DNA of 64,000 nt from Akkermansia muciniphila (GTDB taxonomy: Bacteria; Verrucomicrobiota; Verrucomicrobiia; Verrucomicrobiales; Akkermansiaceae): the NCBI RefSeq assembly GCF_900184965.1, contig NZ_FXYA01000214.1, positions 124,001 through 188,000 on the forward strand, read 5' to 3'. The position numbers and the translations under genes were made by a program. The notes under the pieces are model-generated. The model searched no databases. It was not told where the DNA came from and worked only from the letters and a program-made list of their open reading frames with translations. Positions 18,062 to 28,084 of this stretch are shown here, piece after piece (position 1 is the stretch's first letter; each line of letters starts with the position of its first letter).

Positions 18062-19987
18062 ATGACTGATTCTTCCTCTTCTGATTCCACCCCGGCTTCC
18101 CGGAATGCGTTTGTTCATCATCTGGGAATGAAAGGGTTTCTGCTCATGGAAGGGCTGTTGAAGCTCGTGGGCATGAAAACGCTGTACCGTCTGGGGCGCG
18201 TGGCAGGGGCCGTGGCGTGGCATTTGCTTCCCCAGCGCCGGAACATTGTGGAAAGAAACCTGCGCATCGTTTTGAATCCGGCCCTGCGCGGAAGGGAATT
18301 GCAGAAATTAAGCAGGGAAAATTTCAAAAGGACTATTGCCAATTTCCTGTGTTCCGCGAAGACGGCCACCCTGACGGATGAGCAGCTGAAACATTGCGTG
18401 ACGGTCGGAGGGCACGAACAGTTTGCCGCGCCTGTGCTGGAAGGGCGCGGGCAGGTCTGCGCCATAGCCCATTCCGGCAACTGGGAAGCGCTGGCGAGAA
18501 TACGCGCGTTTTACCCGGAGGTGGAGCGTTACGGGTCCATGTACCGCCAGTTTGACAATCCGCTGATGGAGGAATACGTGTACCAGCGGCGCACGGAACG
18601 TGGAACTCAGATGTTCTCCAAGGAGGGCGGCATTAAGGCGCCCATGAAAATGCTCAAGGAAGGAGGGGCCCTGGGCGTGCTGAGCGACCAGTTTGTATGG
18701 GAGGGGGTGTATGTCCCCTTCTTCGGCAAGGTGACCGGCACGACTCCGCTGCCCGCTCTGCTGAGAAAAAGGACGGGCGCGGACATGGTGGCCATAGCGG
18801 TGCGCACGGACGCTCCCGGACACTGGATAGCGGATATGGGGAATGTGGTGGATTTTTCCGGGTCGGACGGCTCTCTGGCGGGAGATACTATTGAAGTGAA
18901 CAGGGGGCTGGAAACGTTGATCCGGGAATCCGTGCTGGATGTGTTCTGGATGCACCACCGCTGGAAATCCGTTGACCGCTTTGCTCCGCAGGATAAAAAA
19001 ACGGCTGCGCTTCTGGAAAATATGGAGCTGAAGCCGTACCGCATTCTGGTAGCCGTTCCCGGGGCGCTGGATGAAGCCCTGGCGACTGTTCCCCTGATTC
19101 GTGCCCTGAAAACCGTCCGGTGCGACATGCAGGTGAACGTCATCTGCCCGTCTGCCCAGCTGGGGATATGGAAGACGGTGCCGGAAATTACCCATGTGCT
19201 GCCGCACGATTCCCTGAAGCAGCTTCGGGAAGCTTTGGCGGCAGATGAATTTTACAATGAAGGCCCGCTGGATCTGGGCGTCATGCTGGATGGAGATATG
19301 GAAACCCTGAAAGCGCTGGAACCGTATGGCCCCATGATGTTCTCCGGGCTGGACACGCATCCCGGCGCCCGGAAATACAAATTCCGGGTAAAGGCCCCCG
19401 TCCTGCGCGCCGCCCCCCCGGTGCACCGGGTGCAGCTGTATCTGCAATTGGGTGGGCTGCATGGGCTGGACGTCGGCAAACCGTCTTTGTTCCCTGTGAA
19501 AAAAGCGGCCCCGGCGGAAGGCGCCCCCATTTTAATTGCTCCGTTTTCCCGTCTGGGGAGCGCCAGTGAATGGAGCAGGGAGCAGTGGACGGAGCTGGTT
19601 TCCCTTCTGCCGGGCAGGACGGTGCTGGCGGCTTTGGAAGAAGACCGGGAGCGCGCCGCCGCGCTGGCGGAACATTTGAATGTGGAGCTCGCGGTGGGAA
19701 CGCCGGAGGCTCTGTTCTCCGTGATGGACGGCGCTGCGGCGGCGGTAGCCGTGGATGGCGATTTCCCGTCCCTCTGTTCTTTCCGGGGGCTTCCGGTGGT
19801 GACTCTGTTTTCCACCCGGCTTCCGGATGTGTACCGCCCTATGGGCACGTTCAACCGCTCCCTTTACAGCCACCAGTGCTGTTCCCCCTGCTTCCGGGAG
19901 ACATGTGACCGGGATGTCCCCTGCAACCGTCACATTGCCGTGCGGGAAGTACTGGATGCTTTGCGGGAAATTTCCGGGAAGGAATAA
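18062..19987 (+). CDS. Fusion of LpxL/HtrB-type lipid A acyltransferase with a GT9 (heptosyltransferase-like) domain
   Basis: 641 residues. Residues 1 to about 310 are an LPLAT-family acyltransferase. They include a hydrophobic N-terminal segment (MKGFLLMEGLLKLVGM), the H-x4-E catalytic motif AHSGNWEAL, and the later GGALGVLSDQFVW and VPFFGKVTGTTPLPALL blocks. Residues from about 325 (PYRILVAVPGALDEAL) resemble the GT-B fold of the heptosyltransferase family GT9, with ILIAPFSRLGSASEW in the nucleotide-sugar half and a late Cys-rich segment HQCCSPCFRETCDRDVPC. The protein would couple late acylation of lipid A with core-sugar addition at the inner membrane. The start at 18062 excludes 64 upstream in-frame codons that look non-coding. 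No partner genes are adjacent. Confidence 0.85.
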   Translation: MTDSSSSDSTPASRNAFVHHLGMKGFLLMEGLLKLVGMKTLYRLGRVAGAVAWHLLPQRRNIVERNLRIVLNPALRGRELQKLSRENFKRTIANFLCSAKTATLTDEQLKHCVTVGGHEQFAAPVLEGRGQVCAIAHSGNWEALARIRAFYPEVERYGSMYRQFDNPLMEEYVYQRRTERGTQMFSKEGGIKAPMKMLKEGGALGVLSDQFVWEGVYVPFFGKVTGTTPLPALLRKRTGADMVAIAVRTDAPGHWIADMGNVVDFSGSDGSLAGDTIEVNRGLETLIRESVLDVFWMHHRWKSVDRFAPQDKKTAALLENMELKPYRILVAVPGALDEALATVPLIRALKTVRCDMQVNVICPSAQLGIWKTVPEITHVLPHDSLKQLREALAADEFYNEGPLDLGVMLDGDMETLKALEPYGPMMFSGLDTHPGARKYKFRVKAPVLRAAPPVHRVQLYLQLGGLHGLDVGKPSLFPVKKAAPAEGAPILIAPFSRLGSASEWSREQWTELVSLLPGRTVLAALEEDRERAAALAEHLNVELAVGTPEALFSVMDGAAAAVAVDGDFPSLCSFRGLPVVTLFSTRLPDVYRPMGTFNRSLYSHQCCSPCFRETCDRDVPCNRHIAVREVLDALREISGKE

Positions 19988-20060
19988 TTTGGGAAAGGGG
20001 GGGAAGATACCTGTATCCGGGGTTTGTTGCGGTTGATGGCGCCAAGGCGCGCAAATCCGG

Positions 20061-20840
20061 TTAATGCACGCAATCCGGAAAGCCTTCCCGCCGGAAAACG
20101 GCGCGTACCTGTTCCACAAGTTCTGCGGACGGTTCCGGGACGTCCTTCAAGGTATAATCCAGCTTCAATTCGTCCCATTTGAATCTCCCCATCTGGTGGA
20201 AAGGGAGCACGTCCACGCGTTCCACGTTGCCCAGGAGTGCCGCATGGCGGGAGAGTTCCTCAATTTCTTCCAGATTGTCCGTAACGCCGGGTACCAGCAC
20301 ATACCTCAGCCACACGGGCTTGCGGAGGGAGGCCAGGCGTTCCGCAAACTCCAGCGTAGGGCGCAGTTCCCCGCCTGTCAGGGCGCGGTACCGTTCCGGA
20401 TTCCATGCCTTGATATCCAGCAGGACCAGGTCCGTATCCGCCAGCATTTTTTCGTCTGCATTCGCGCCCAGATGGCCGGAGGTGTCCAGGCAGGTGTGCA
20501 GCCCAAGCTTCCGGCAGCCTTTCAGCACGGCGCCGGTAAAATCCGGCTGGAAGAGGGGGTCCCCGCCGGAGAGGGTAACGCCGCCGCCCGCCGCCTGCAA
20601 AAAATCCCGGTAACGGGCTATTTCCCTGAGGACATCATCCGCGCTTCTGGTCCGGCCCCGCCGCACGTAGGAGGTATCCGGATTGTGGCAGTAGCGGCAG
20701 CGCAGGCTGCAGCCGGACAGGAAAAGGACGAAGCGGATGCCGGGGCCGTCCACGGTGCCGCAGGATTCCACGGAATGAACCAACCCGGTGACGGAGTTTT
20801 TCCCGTCCGGGTCATGGTTTTGTGGAAAAACCTGCGGCAT
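20061..20840 (-). CDS. pflA: Pyruvate formate-lyase activating enzyme (radical SAM)
   Basis: 259 residues. The radical-SAM CxxxCxxC cluster motif is SGCSLRCRYCHNPDT, followed by GGGVTLSGGDPLFQP (SAM-binding GGE-like motif, here GGD), DTSGHLG and LLDIKAWNPERY. It generates the glycyl radical on PflB under anaerobiosis. It starts 16 bp after the pflB stop, so the two form one operon. Its N-terminus has about 20 extra residues before the VHSVESCGTVDGPGIRFVLF block compared with E. coli. Confidence 0.94.
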   Translation of the reverse strand: MPQVFPQNHDPDGKNSVTGLVHSVESCGTVDGPGIRFVLFLSGCSLRCRYCHNPDTSYVRRGRTRSADDVLREIARYRDFLQAAGGGVTLSGGDPLFQPDFTGAVLKGCRKLGLHTCLDTSGHLGANADEKMLADTDLVLLDIKAWNPERYRALTGGELRPTLEFAERLASLRKPVWLRYVLVPGVTDNLEEIEELSRHAALLGNVERVDVLPFHQMGRFKWDELKLDYTLKDVPEPSAELVEQVRAVFRREGFPDCVH

Positions 20841-20856
20841 CCGTTTGTCTTCCGGG

Positions 20857-23124
20857 TTAGCGGGTGTGGAAGGTGCGGTTGATGACTTCCTGCTGCTGTT
20901 CCCTGGTCAGCTTGATGAAATTCACGGCATAGCCGGAAACGCGGATGGTAAGCTGCGGGTATTTTTCCGGGTGGTCCATGGCGTCGAGAAGCGTTTCCCG
21001 TTCCAGTACGTTCACATTAATGTGGTGGCCTGTAGCGGCAAAGTAGGCGTCCAGCAGGGAGACGAGCTTGACGCGGCGTTCCCGTTCCTCCTTGCCCAGG
21101 GCCTGCGGAACGATGGAGAAGGTGTAGGAGATGCCGTCCAGGGAGTCGTCATAGGACAGCTTGGCTACGGAGAGCATGGAGGCCACGGCTCCGTTCCTGT
21201 CCCTGCCGTGCATGGGGTTGGCGCCGGGGGCGAACGGTTCCCCGGCGCGGCGGCCGTCCGGCGTGTTGCCCGTCTTTTTGCCGTACACCACATTGGAGGT
21301 GATCGTCAGGATAGACTGGGTGGGCAGGGAATTGCGATAAGTGTGGAGCTTGCGCAGTTTTTCCATGAAATTGCTGACCAGGCTGCATGCTATGTCGTCC
21401 ACGCGCGGGTCATTGTTCCCGTAACAGGGGAATTCCCCTTCCGTCTTGAAGTCCACAATCAGCCCTTCTTCATTGCGGATGGCTTTCACGGTGGCGTATT
21501 TGATGGCGGACAGGGAGTCCGCCGCCACGGAAAGCCCGGCGATTCCCGTGGCCATCGTGCGCAGGATTTCCGGATCATGCAGCGCCATTTCAATGCGTTC
21601 ATAGCAGTATTTGTCGTGCATGTAGTGGATGATGTTCAGCGCGTCAATGTAAGTTTTGGCGAGCCAGTCCTGCATCTTGTCGTACAGGGCCATCACTTCA
21701 TCATAGTGGAGAACTTCCTCCGTATAGCGGGGGGAGGGCGGGGCCACCTGCTTGCCCTTGAGTTCATCCACGCCGCCGTTCAGGGCGTAAAGAAGGCACT
21801 TGGCGAGGTTGGCGCGCGCTCCGAAGAACTGCATCTGCTTGCCGATGCGCATGGCGGACACGCAGCACGCGATGCCGTAGTCGTCGCCCCAGTGCGGACG
21901 CATCAGGTCGTCGTTCTCGTACTGGACGGAGGACGTTTCAATGGAGACCTTGGCGCAGAAGCTTTTGAAGGCTTCCGGCAGATCCCGGGACCACAGAACG
22001 GTCAGGTTCGGTTCCGGAGCCGGCCCCAGGTTGTACAGGGTCTGCAGCATGCGGAAGGAGCTGCGGGTGACGAGGGTGCGCCCGTCCTCTCCCATGCCGC
22101 CGATGGATTCCGTCACCCAGGTGGGGTCTCCGGAGAACAGATTATTGTAATCCGGCGTGCGGATGAAACGGACGATGCGCAGCTTCATCACAAACTGGTC
22201 GATGATTTCCTGAGCTTCCTCTTCCGTGATGAGCCCCTGTTCCAGGTCGCGGGTGAAATAAATGTCGAAGAAAGTGGAAACACGGCCCAGGGACATGGCC
22301 GCTCCGTTCTGTTCCTTCACGGCGGCCAGGTAGCCCAGGTACGTCCATTGCACGGCTTCGCGGGCGTTTGCGGCGGGGCGCGTGAGGTCGCAGCCATAGG
22401 AGGCGCCCAGCTGGGCGAGTTCTTCCAGGGCGCGTATTTGTTCGCTCATTTCCTCACGCAGACGGATCAGCTCATCCGTAAGGGGGGAATGTTCACGGTT
22501 TTTGAGATCTTTGCGGCGTTCGGCAATCAGCCTGTCTGTGCCGTACAGGGCCACCCGTCGGTAGTCCCCGATAATGCGGCCGCGGCCGTAGGCGTCCGGA
22601 AGGCCGGTGATAATGCCGGCGGAACGGGCCGCCCGGATGTCGGAGGTGTAGGCGTCGAAAACGCCTTCATTGTGCGTTTTGCGTATCTTTTTGAAAATAT
22701 CCGCGGTTTTCTCGCACATCTTGAACCCGTAGGATTCCAGGGCCTGCTGGGCCATGCGCAGGCCGCCAAAGGGCATCAGGGCCCGTTTCAGGGGGGCGTC
22801 CGTCTGGAGGCCTACGACCACTTCCAGTTCCTTGTCAATGTAGCCGGGCTTGTGGGATGTGATGGAGGATACTACTTCTTCATCAGCATCCAGTACGCCG
22901 CCGTTGTCTATTTCCCGTTTCAGCAGGACTTTCAGTTCATCCCATAAACGAAGCGTGCGCTGGGAAGGTCCGGAAAGAAACTCTTCATTGCCGGAATAGG
23001 GTGTATAATGATGCTGGATGAAGTCCCGTACGTCAATGGACTCCGTCCATGCTCCCGGCTTGAATCCCCGCCATTCCTGCGGAAGGGCGGTGGATTCCGT
23101 CAAGTCTTTTACTATGCTGATCAT
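20857..23124 (-). CDS. pflB: Formate C-acetyltransferase (pyruvate formate-lyase)
   Basis: 755 residues, the usual PflB length. The adjacent active-site cysteines are Cys420 and Cys421 in GIACCVSAM, and the radical glycine is about Gly731 in RVSGYAVNF near the C-terminus. It converts pyruvate and CoA to acetyl-CoA and formate in anaerobic fermentation. It opens with [20 protein letters not shown], typical of true PflB. It is the first gene of the pflBA operon. A long open frame on the opposite strand is a compositional shadow. Confidence 0.97.
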   Translation of the reverse strand: MISIVKDLTESTALPQEWRGFKPGAWTESIDVRDFIQHHYTPYSGNEEFLSGPSQRTLRLWDELKVLLKREIDNGGVLDADEEVVSSITSHKPGYIDKELEVVVGLQTDAPLKRALMPFGGLRMAQQALESYGFKMCEKTADIFKKIRKTHNEGVFDAYTSDIRAARSAGIITGLPDAYGRGRIIGDYRRVALYGTDRLIAERRKDLKNREHSPLTDELIRLREEMSEQIRALEELAQLGASYGCDLTRPAANAREAVQWTYLGYLAAVKEQNGAAMSLGRVSTFFDIYFTRDLEQGLITEEEAQEIIDQFVMKLRIVRFIRTPDYNNLFSGDPTWVTESIGGMGEDGRTLVTRSSFRMLQTLYNLGPAPEPNLTVLWSRDLPEAFKSFCAKVSIETSSVQYENDDLMRPHWGDDYGIACCVSAMRIGKQMQFFGARANLAKCLLYALNGGVDELKGKQVAPPSPRYTEEVLHYDEVMALYDKMQDWLAKTYIDALNIIHYMHDKYCYERIEMALHDPEILRTMATGIAGLSVAADSLSAIKYATVKAIRNEEGLIVDFKTEGEFPCYGNNDPRVDDIACSLVSNFMEKLRKLHTYRNSLPTQSILTITSNVVYGKKTGNTPDGRRAGEPFAPGANPMHGRDRNGAVASMLSVAKLSYDDSLDGISYTFSIVPQALGKEERERRVKLVSLLDAYFAATGHHINVNVLERETLLDAMDHPEKYPQLTIRVSGYAVNFIKLTREQQQEVINRTFHTR

Positions 23125-23317
23125 AAATGGAATGTAGTGAAGAAGACCGGAGAAAAACGTTCCGCAACCCCTGAAAGGCCGGAAACGGCAAAACTCCGCG
23201 CCGCGTAATTATATCGTGAATTCCGGGGGACAACAAGGCTAATTCTTTGTGAACGGAATATGGGAGCGTTGGCTTGGCATGTTTCACCTGTTTGTCCGTT
23301 GCGGAACGGGAGATGAG

Positions 23318-23528
23318 GGGGGAAATACGATTGCGGGAAAGTGGCGGAAACAATGTATTTTTCTCCAATCCCGGCGGGGAATTTCAGGGGAGGGAGGCGT
23401 GTCCGCAAAGCCCGGGCTGCCGGCGGATGGGCTGTATCCCTGTGCCGGGGGGACGACATGCGGGGAGGTCATTGAGCGTATTGCTGAAGAAAATGGATCG
23501 CAAGTACGGCAAACTGCCCTTTCTCTGA
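23318..23528 (+). pseudogene. Decayed 3' fragment of an SGNH hydrolase paralogue
   Basis: A short frame here reads NNVFFSNPGG and ends with SLSVLLKKMDRKYGK. The intact neighbour at 23761-24534 reads KNIFFANPGK and ends with ELAVLLKKLDAKYRGG. Between these anchors the DNA is also alignable: ATGGGCTGTATCCCTGTGCC here against ATGTGGTGCATCCCAATGCC there, but with frame changes and without the GDS or GTNN blocks. It is therefore the remnant of a tandem duplicate. The rest of 23125-23760 shows no convincing gene. Confidence 0.65.
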
Positions 23529-23760
23529 TGGAAGTAGAATAAGAAGGGGAGATCGCTCCTGTTCCAGGAGATGCCGGGAGATGGATGAAATGGAATGCAT
23601 TTTGGAAAAGGCCGGACGCGGTGTTTGCCTGGGGTCTTATGATGGCGGGATTTGCCGGACGGGCAGTGGTCTTTTTTATTCCGCCGGCGGAAGTGCCGCC
23701 TGCGGTCTTGATCGCCCGGCGGGATTTGCTTAAAATGAAAACCGGTTTCACTTTTTTATC

Positions 23761-24534
23761 ATGAAGTTCCTATCCTGCATGCTCACCATATTGCTGGTGG
23801 TTTACTGTCTGGTGTTTTCTGCATCTTCCGTTCCGGCCCCCGTGTTGCCCGCTACCCTGAAGCCGGAGCCCCATCAACGGGACCCGTATGATTGGAATGC
23901 CCGGCATGAAGCCGTTAAAAAAAGAAACCGGACCGTCAAACCTGAATACGTGATGATAGGGGACAGCATTACCCACCATTGGGGAGGAGAGCCTTCCGGT
24001 GACGGAAAAAATACGGGAGCGGGTTCCTGGGAGAAATTATTCGGCCCGCATGCGGCGACGAATATGGGTTTTGGATTTGATTATGTGGATAATGCCTATT
24101 ACCGTGTGCAAAACGGGGAGCTGGACGGCATTTCTCCGCGGGTCGTCATTGTGTTGCTGGGAACCAATAATCTGGGGCACCGCAAGGATACGCCGCAGGC
24201 ATGTGCGGACAATATCAGGGCTTTTGTCCGCCTGGTGCGCCAGAAATGCCCTTCTTCCAAAATTTTGTTGCTGGGCGTTCTCCCGCGGAAGGAGAAAAAC
24301 CTGGCGGAACCGGTAAAGCAGACGAACAGGCTTCTGGCGGGGCTGCATAACGGAAAGAACATTTTCTTTGCCAATCCGGGAAAGGCGCTTCTTTCCGCAG
24401 ACGGCGTTTCCCCGAAGAATGAATTCATGAAGGATGTGGTGCATCCCAATGCCAGGGGGTATGAGGTTTTGGAAAAGGAACTGGCCGTGCTTTTGAAAAA
24501 GCTTGATGCAAAATACCGGGGAGGGAAGCAGTAG
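23761..24534 (+). CDS. Secreted SGNH/GDSL hydrolase (putative O-acetylesterase)
   Basis: 257 residues with a signal peptide (KFLSCMLTILLVVYCLVFSASS). It has block I VMIGDSITHHW (nucleophile Ser), block III VIVLLGTNNLG (oxyanion Asn) and block V DVVHPNARGY (Asp-x-x-His), the complete set of a PAF-acetylhydrolase-like SGNH esterase. It lies 96 bp upstream of a BNR sialidase-like gene. I infer removal of O-acetyl groups from mucin glycans, possibly from sialic acid, so that glycosidases can act. The substrate is not readable from sequence. Confidence 0.85.
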   Translation: MKFLSCMLTILLVVYCLVFSASSVPAPVLPATLKPEPHQRDPYDWNARHEAVKKRNRTVKPEYVMIGDSITHHWGGEPSGDGKNTGAGSWEKLFGPHAATNMGFGFDYVDNAYYRVQNGELDGISPRVVIVLLGTNNLGHRKDTPQACADNIRAFVRLVRQKCPSSKILLLGVLPRKEKNLAEPVKQTNRLLAGLHNGKNIFFANPGKALLSADGVSPKNEFMKDVVHPNARGYEVLEKELAVLLKKLDAKYRGGKQ

Positions 24535-24630
24535 GGAAAGCGTCCTGATGAACGATCTTTTGGAGGAAAGCGGGAATTGCGCTTGAAGAGAAAGCCCCGG
24601 TTGAGGAAATATACGGCCTTTATTTAGTTT

Positions 24631-26418
24631 ATGAAAAACCTGTTGTTTGCATTGTTGACCGGTTCCTTTTGTTGCTGTTATGCCCAACAGAAGGCTGCAC
24701 CCGTTCCGGAGCCTGAAGTTGTCGCCATTCCGCCGGCTGACGCGGGGCGCGGCCTTATCCGTGTGGACTCCCGTGAAATACGCCATTATTCCGGTACCCG
24801 CAAGGAACCGGATTACCTGGTGAGCAGGGATAACGGAAAAACATGGGAAATGAAGGCCGCTCCGGCCGGCTATCCTCCCAACTACGGCGGCATTCCCAAG
24901 GAATCCCCGGCTATTGTGCGCAACCCTCTGACCAGGGAATTCATTCGTGTGCAGCCTATCGGAGGCTTTGTTTTTCTTTCCAGGGGCGGGCTGGACGGCA
25001 AGTGGCTTGCCGTCACGAATGACGGCAAACTGGAAGAAGACTGGAAAGACCCGGAAAAGAGGAAAAACCTGAAAAAACTGGGCGGCATTATGCGCACCCC
25101 CATTTTTGTGAACAAGGGACGCAGGGTGATCGTGCCGTTCCACAACATGGGCAGCGGCACCAAGTTCCATATTTCCGATGACGGGGGGCTGACCTGGCAT
25201 GTATCCAGGAACGGTGTGACTTCCCCCAGACATGAAGCCAGGCCTCCCCACCAGGGCGTCAGATGGTTCAACAATGCCGTGGAAGCCACGGTTTTGGAAA
25301 TGAAGGACGGTACGTTGTGGGCGCTTGCCCGCACTTCCCAGGACCAGGCGTGGCAGGCTTTCTCCAGGGATTTCGGGGAAACATGGAGCAGCCCGGAACC
25401 TTCCCGCTTTTTCGGCACCCTGACCATGAACACGTTGGGTCGCCTGGATGACGGAACCATCGTTTCCCTGTGGACGAATACGATGCCCCTGCCTGAAAAC
25501 GCTACAGCCGGCAACGGAACGTGGGAGGACGTGTTCACGAACCGTGATTCCCACCACATTGCCATGTCCGGGAACGAGGGCAAAACCTGGTACGGGTTCC
25601 GGGAGATTATCCTGGACGAACACCGCAACCATCCCGGCTATGCTACGCTGGATGGTCCGGAAGACCGCGGCAAGCACCAGAGCGAAATGGTGCAGCTGGA
25701 CAAAAACCGCATCCTTATTTCCCTGGGGCAGCATAAAAACCACCGCCGCCTGGTTATTGTGGACCGCCGCTGGGTAGGGGCCAAAACGCGCGCCACGCAG
25801 ACGGGGAAAGATTTGGATTCCCAGTGGACCATTCATACTTATATCCCCCAGAAAAAAGGCCATTGCAGTTATAACCGCAAGCCTTCCGCAGAGCTGGTCC
25901 CGGACCCGTCCGGAGGCGCGAAAAAGGTTCTGCAAATCAAGCGTCTGAATGATCCCGAACTGGTCAATGAAAAATCCAATGTGGATTACCGGAACGGCGG
26001 AGCTTCCTGGAACTTTCCGAACGGAACTACAGGGTTGGTCAAATTCCGCTTCCGTGCAGCGGACGGGGAGCAGGCGGATGATTCCGGCCTTCAGGTCTCT
26101 CTGACGGACCGGCTGTTCAATGCCTGTGATTCCACCACAAAGGATTATGCCCTGTTCACCTTCCCGATCAGGCTGAGACCTGCGCCCCATCTGTTGCTGG
26201 GGATGAAAAAAGTGCCTTTCACGCCCGGCGCGTGGCATGAAATTTCCCTTCTGTGGCAGGGGGCTCAGGCTGTGGTGTCTTTGGACGGAAAGAAGGCCGG
26301 AACGTTGAAGATGGCTAATAAATCCCCCAACGGAGCCAGCTATATTCATTTCATCAGCACCGGTTCCCAACCGGATGCCGGCATTCTGCTGGATACGGTG
26401 AATGCCCGGGTGAAGTAA
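24631..26418 (+). CDS. Secreted BNR-repeat protein, sialidase-like
   Basis: 595 residues with a short signal peptide ending near CYAQQ; the LTGSFCCCYAQQ segment could instead be a lipoprotein signal. Asp-box repeats are visible: VSRDNGKTWEM, ISDDGGLTWHV, FSRDFGETWSS and MSGNEGKTWYG. The middle (VRWFNNAVEATVLEMKDGTLWALART, then GRLDDGTIVSLW) is typical of BNR_2-type exo-sialidase-like propellers. The usual FRIP/YRIP arginine motif of GH33 is not evident; IRHYSGTR stands near that place. The C-terminal 190 residues look like a jelly-roll lectin-type domain. With the upstream SGNH esterase it forms a likely mucin-processing pair. Sialidase activity is probable but unproven. Confidence 0.75.
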   Translation: MKNLLFALLTGSFCCCYAQQKAAPVPEPEVVAIPPADAGRGLIRVDSREIRHYSGTRKEPDYLVSRDNGKTWEMKAAPAGYPPNYGGIPKESPAIVRNPLTREFIRVQPIGGFVFLSRGGLDGKWLAVTNDGKLEEDWKDPEKRKNLKKLGGIMRTPIFVNKGRRVIVPFHNMGSGTKFHISDDGGLTWHVSRNGVTSPRHEARPPHQGVRWFNNAVEATVLEMKDGTLWALARTSQDQAWQAFSRDFGETWSSPEPSRFFGTLTMNTLGRLDDGTIVSLWTNTMPLPENATAGNGTWEDVFTNRDSHHIAMSGNEGKTWYGFREIILDEHRNHPGYATLDGPEDRGKHQSEMVQLDKNRILISLGQHKNHRRLVIVDRRWVGAKTRATQTGKDLDSQWTIHTYIPQKKGHCSYNRKPSAELVPDPSGGAKKVLQIKRLNDPELVNEKSNVDYRNGGASWNFPNGTTGLVKFRFRAADGEQADDSGLQVSLTDRLFNACDSTTKDYALFTFPIRLRPAPHLLLGMKKVPFTPGAWHEISLLWQGAQAVVSLDGKKAGTLKMANKSPNGASYIHFISTGSQPDAGILLDTVNARVK

Positions 26419-26431
26419 AGAGCGGCGGGAT

Positions 26432-27784
26432 TCAGCGGTTTTCCTTCTTCGGCAGCGGCGGAGCGCTTAATTCCGGCAGGTATTTCAGCACCATTTGGAG
26501 ATGTTCGTTTGACCGGCTGCCTGTCCGCTGGAGGGCTGTGCGTCCGTGTTTGTCTCTCAGGGAGGGGTTTGCGTGGTGGTCTAGCAGAAGACGCGCGATA
26601 CCCAGTTTCAGCCGGTCCAGGGAATCGTCTCCCAGCAGCATGCCCTGGCAGCACGCCATGAGGGGAGTTTCTCCTGCGGCGTTTTGATGGTTGACGTCCG
26701 CTCCCTTGCTGATGAAGAGACTGACCAGCTCCCTGATTTGAGGGAGGTAGGACACATCAATGAAAGCCAGCTGGCGGCACAGGTTCAGCAGGGCCGTATC
26801 CCCCGCGGTTTCCGGCAGGGTTGTGGACGCGGGCATGGCCGCATTCACGTCCGCTCCGTATTCCAGCAGAATATGTGCTGTTTGCAGTGCGGTGTTCGGA
26901 GTGTTCAGATTCAGGGAAAGAAGGGGAGGGGCCATCTCCCCGCGGAAATTGGGATCATACCCGGCTTCGCAGAGCTTGCGGATCAGCCGTGGGTATCCGG
27001 CGGCCGCGGCCCAGGTGAGAAGGCTTGTTTTTTGGCCTTTCAATTCAGGCTGGAGGGAAATATCCGCACCGCATTTCAGGAGAAACAGGGCCGTTTCCTC
27101 ATAAGGCGCTCCTCCAATGCCGGACACGCAGGTGATGACGATGGGCGGCCAGCCCAGCGGCCCCGGTTTATTCACATCCGCACCGTGTTGAATCAGGAGA
27201 TGAATGCAGGAGAGCCTGTTATGCACCGGCAGGGGAATGGAATCGTCCATGCCTGGCTGGCAGGCGTAAGTCAGGGGGGTATTTCCCTGTTCGGAGTTCG
27301 GGATGGAGGGAAAAGCCTGTTGCGGCAGGATAATCTGAACGTTCGGGTCCGCATGGCGCTGTAAAAGGCGGTTCAGCAACTGCACTTCTCCGAGCCCGGC
27401 GGCAAGATGCAGCAGGGTTTCATGGGAGGGAGTGATGCAGCGGCCGTCTGCGCTTTCCGCCGTGTTCCGTATCATCTGAAGCCGTTCCCTGATTTCGTCC
27501 TGCATATATTGGCGCATGGAAACCTCGGAGAACATGTGCCAGTCAATATGGCGTGAATTGAGGGAAAGCCCGCGGTAAATGAAACGTTCCGGATTCCGAT
27601 GGGCTGTGAAGTTCGCAGCGGTAAGAATTTGTTCTTTTTCCGATTTTGTCCAGATGGGGTTGAAATTCCATTCCACGGAAGAAGAATTATTCCTGTTGAG
27701 CCAGAAGATAGCGAACCCTGCGGCAAGAGGGGCAAAAAAGCTCAAAGCTCCAAGAAACCAGAGAGTTTTCTTTCTTAAAGTCAT
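26432..27784 (-). CDS. Membrane-anchored ankyrin-repeat protein
   Basis: About 450 residues. One N-terminal transmembrane segment (TLWFLGALSFFAPLAAGFAIFWL) is followed by a soluble region with at least six ankyrin repeats, for example ETLLHLAAGLGEVQLLNRLLQRHADPN, LIQHGADVNKPG, LLEYGADVNAAM, FISKGADVNHQNAAGETPLM and ANPSLRDKHGRTAL. The repeats probably face the periplasm and bind a protein partner that is not identifiable. The start at 27784 (TLRKKT) is preferred; an ATG three codons upstream (27793) is also possible. It converges with the BNR gene and diverges from the inversion cassette at 27903. Confidence 0.8.
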   Translation of the reverse strand: MTLRKKTLWFLGALSFFAPLAAGFAIFWLNRNNSSSVEWNFNPIWTKSEKEQILTAANFTAHRNPERFIYRGLSLNSRHIDWHMFSEVSMRQYMQDEIRERLQMIRNTAESADGRCITPSHETLLHLAAGLGEVQLLNRLLQRHADPNVQIILPQQAFPSIPNSEQGNTPLTYACQPGMDDSIPLPVHNRLSCIHLLIQHGADVNKPGPLGWPPIVITCVSGIGGAPYEETALFLLKCGADISLQPELKGQKTSLLTWAAAAGYPRLIRKLCEAGYDPNFRGEMAPPLLSLNLNTPNTALQTAHILLEYGADVNAAMPASTTLPETAGDTALLNLCRQLAFIDVSYLPQIRELVSLFISKGADVNHQNAAGETPLMACCQGMLLGDDSLDRLKLGIARLLLDHHANPSLRDKHGRTALQRTGSRSNEHLQMVLKYLPELSAPPLPKKENR

Positions 27785-27902
27785 GTGTATCATAAGCAGG
27801 GGTACTGCGAAACGCCATGATGCAGGAATCCATAACTACGGGCAATGAAAAAATCGTATGAGTAAAGAATGCCCGGGGCAAATGAGGCGGGAATTCGGGT
27901 GG

Positions 27903-28084
27903 CGGATTGCAAATCCGGAGGAGAATTTTTTCCGCTTTATCTAGGAAAAGAACCCGTGGATAAAGCGAATTACGAAGGAAACGGAAAATATGGTGTCATG
28001 ACCTGGCTTTCAAAAAAGTTATGGGGTTTATGGCGTGGATCATTTAGTTCCAGTTATTTGAATTGTATCCGGATTTGCAATCCG
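27903..28084. promoter_or_regulatory. Candidate invertible promoter segment, locus B (ankyrin / HAD intergenic region)
   Basis: The best-preserved pair in the window. CGGATTGCAAATCCGGA (27903-27919) is a perfect 17-bp inverted copy of TCCGGATTTGCAATCCG (28068-28084), with 148 bp between. The cores TTGCAAA and TTTGCAA are exact reverse complements. No coding frame is evident inside. A TTGTAT hexamer at the right inner edge (28063-28068) completes a promoter with TATAAT outside the segment, facing the HAD gene. The equivalent hexamer at the left edge (TCTCCT, read outward) does not resemble a -35. Inference: an invertible element in ON orientation. Confidence 0.62.

Noticed and set aside
20030-20085. 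Another inversion dyad at GCAAATCCGG / GCAATCCGG near the pflA end
   Set aside because: The two words are in direct, not inverted, orientation, only about 20 bp apart, and one lies within pflA coding sequence.
20788-22947. Long open frame (719 codons) on the plus strand opposite pflB
   Set aside because: pflB on the minus strand has complete catalytic motifs and family length. The plus frame is a codon-composition shadow rich in Gly, Val and His without a recognisable domain.
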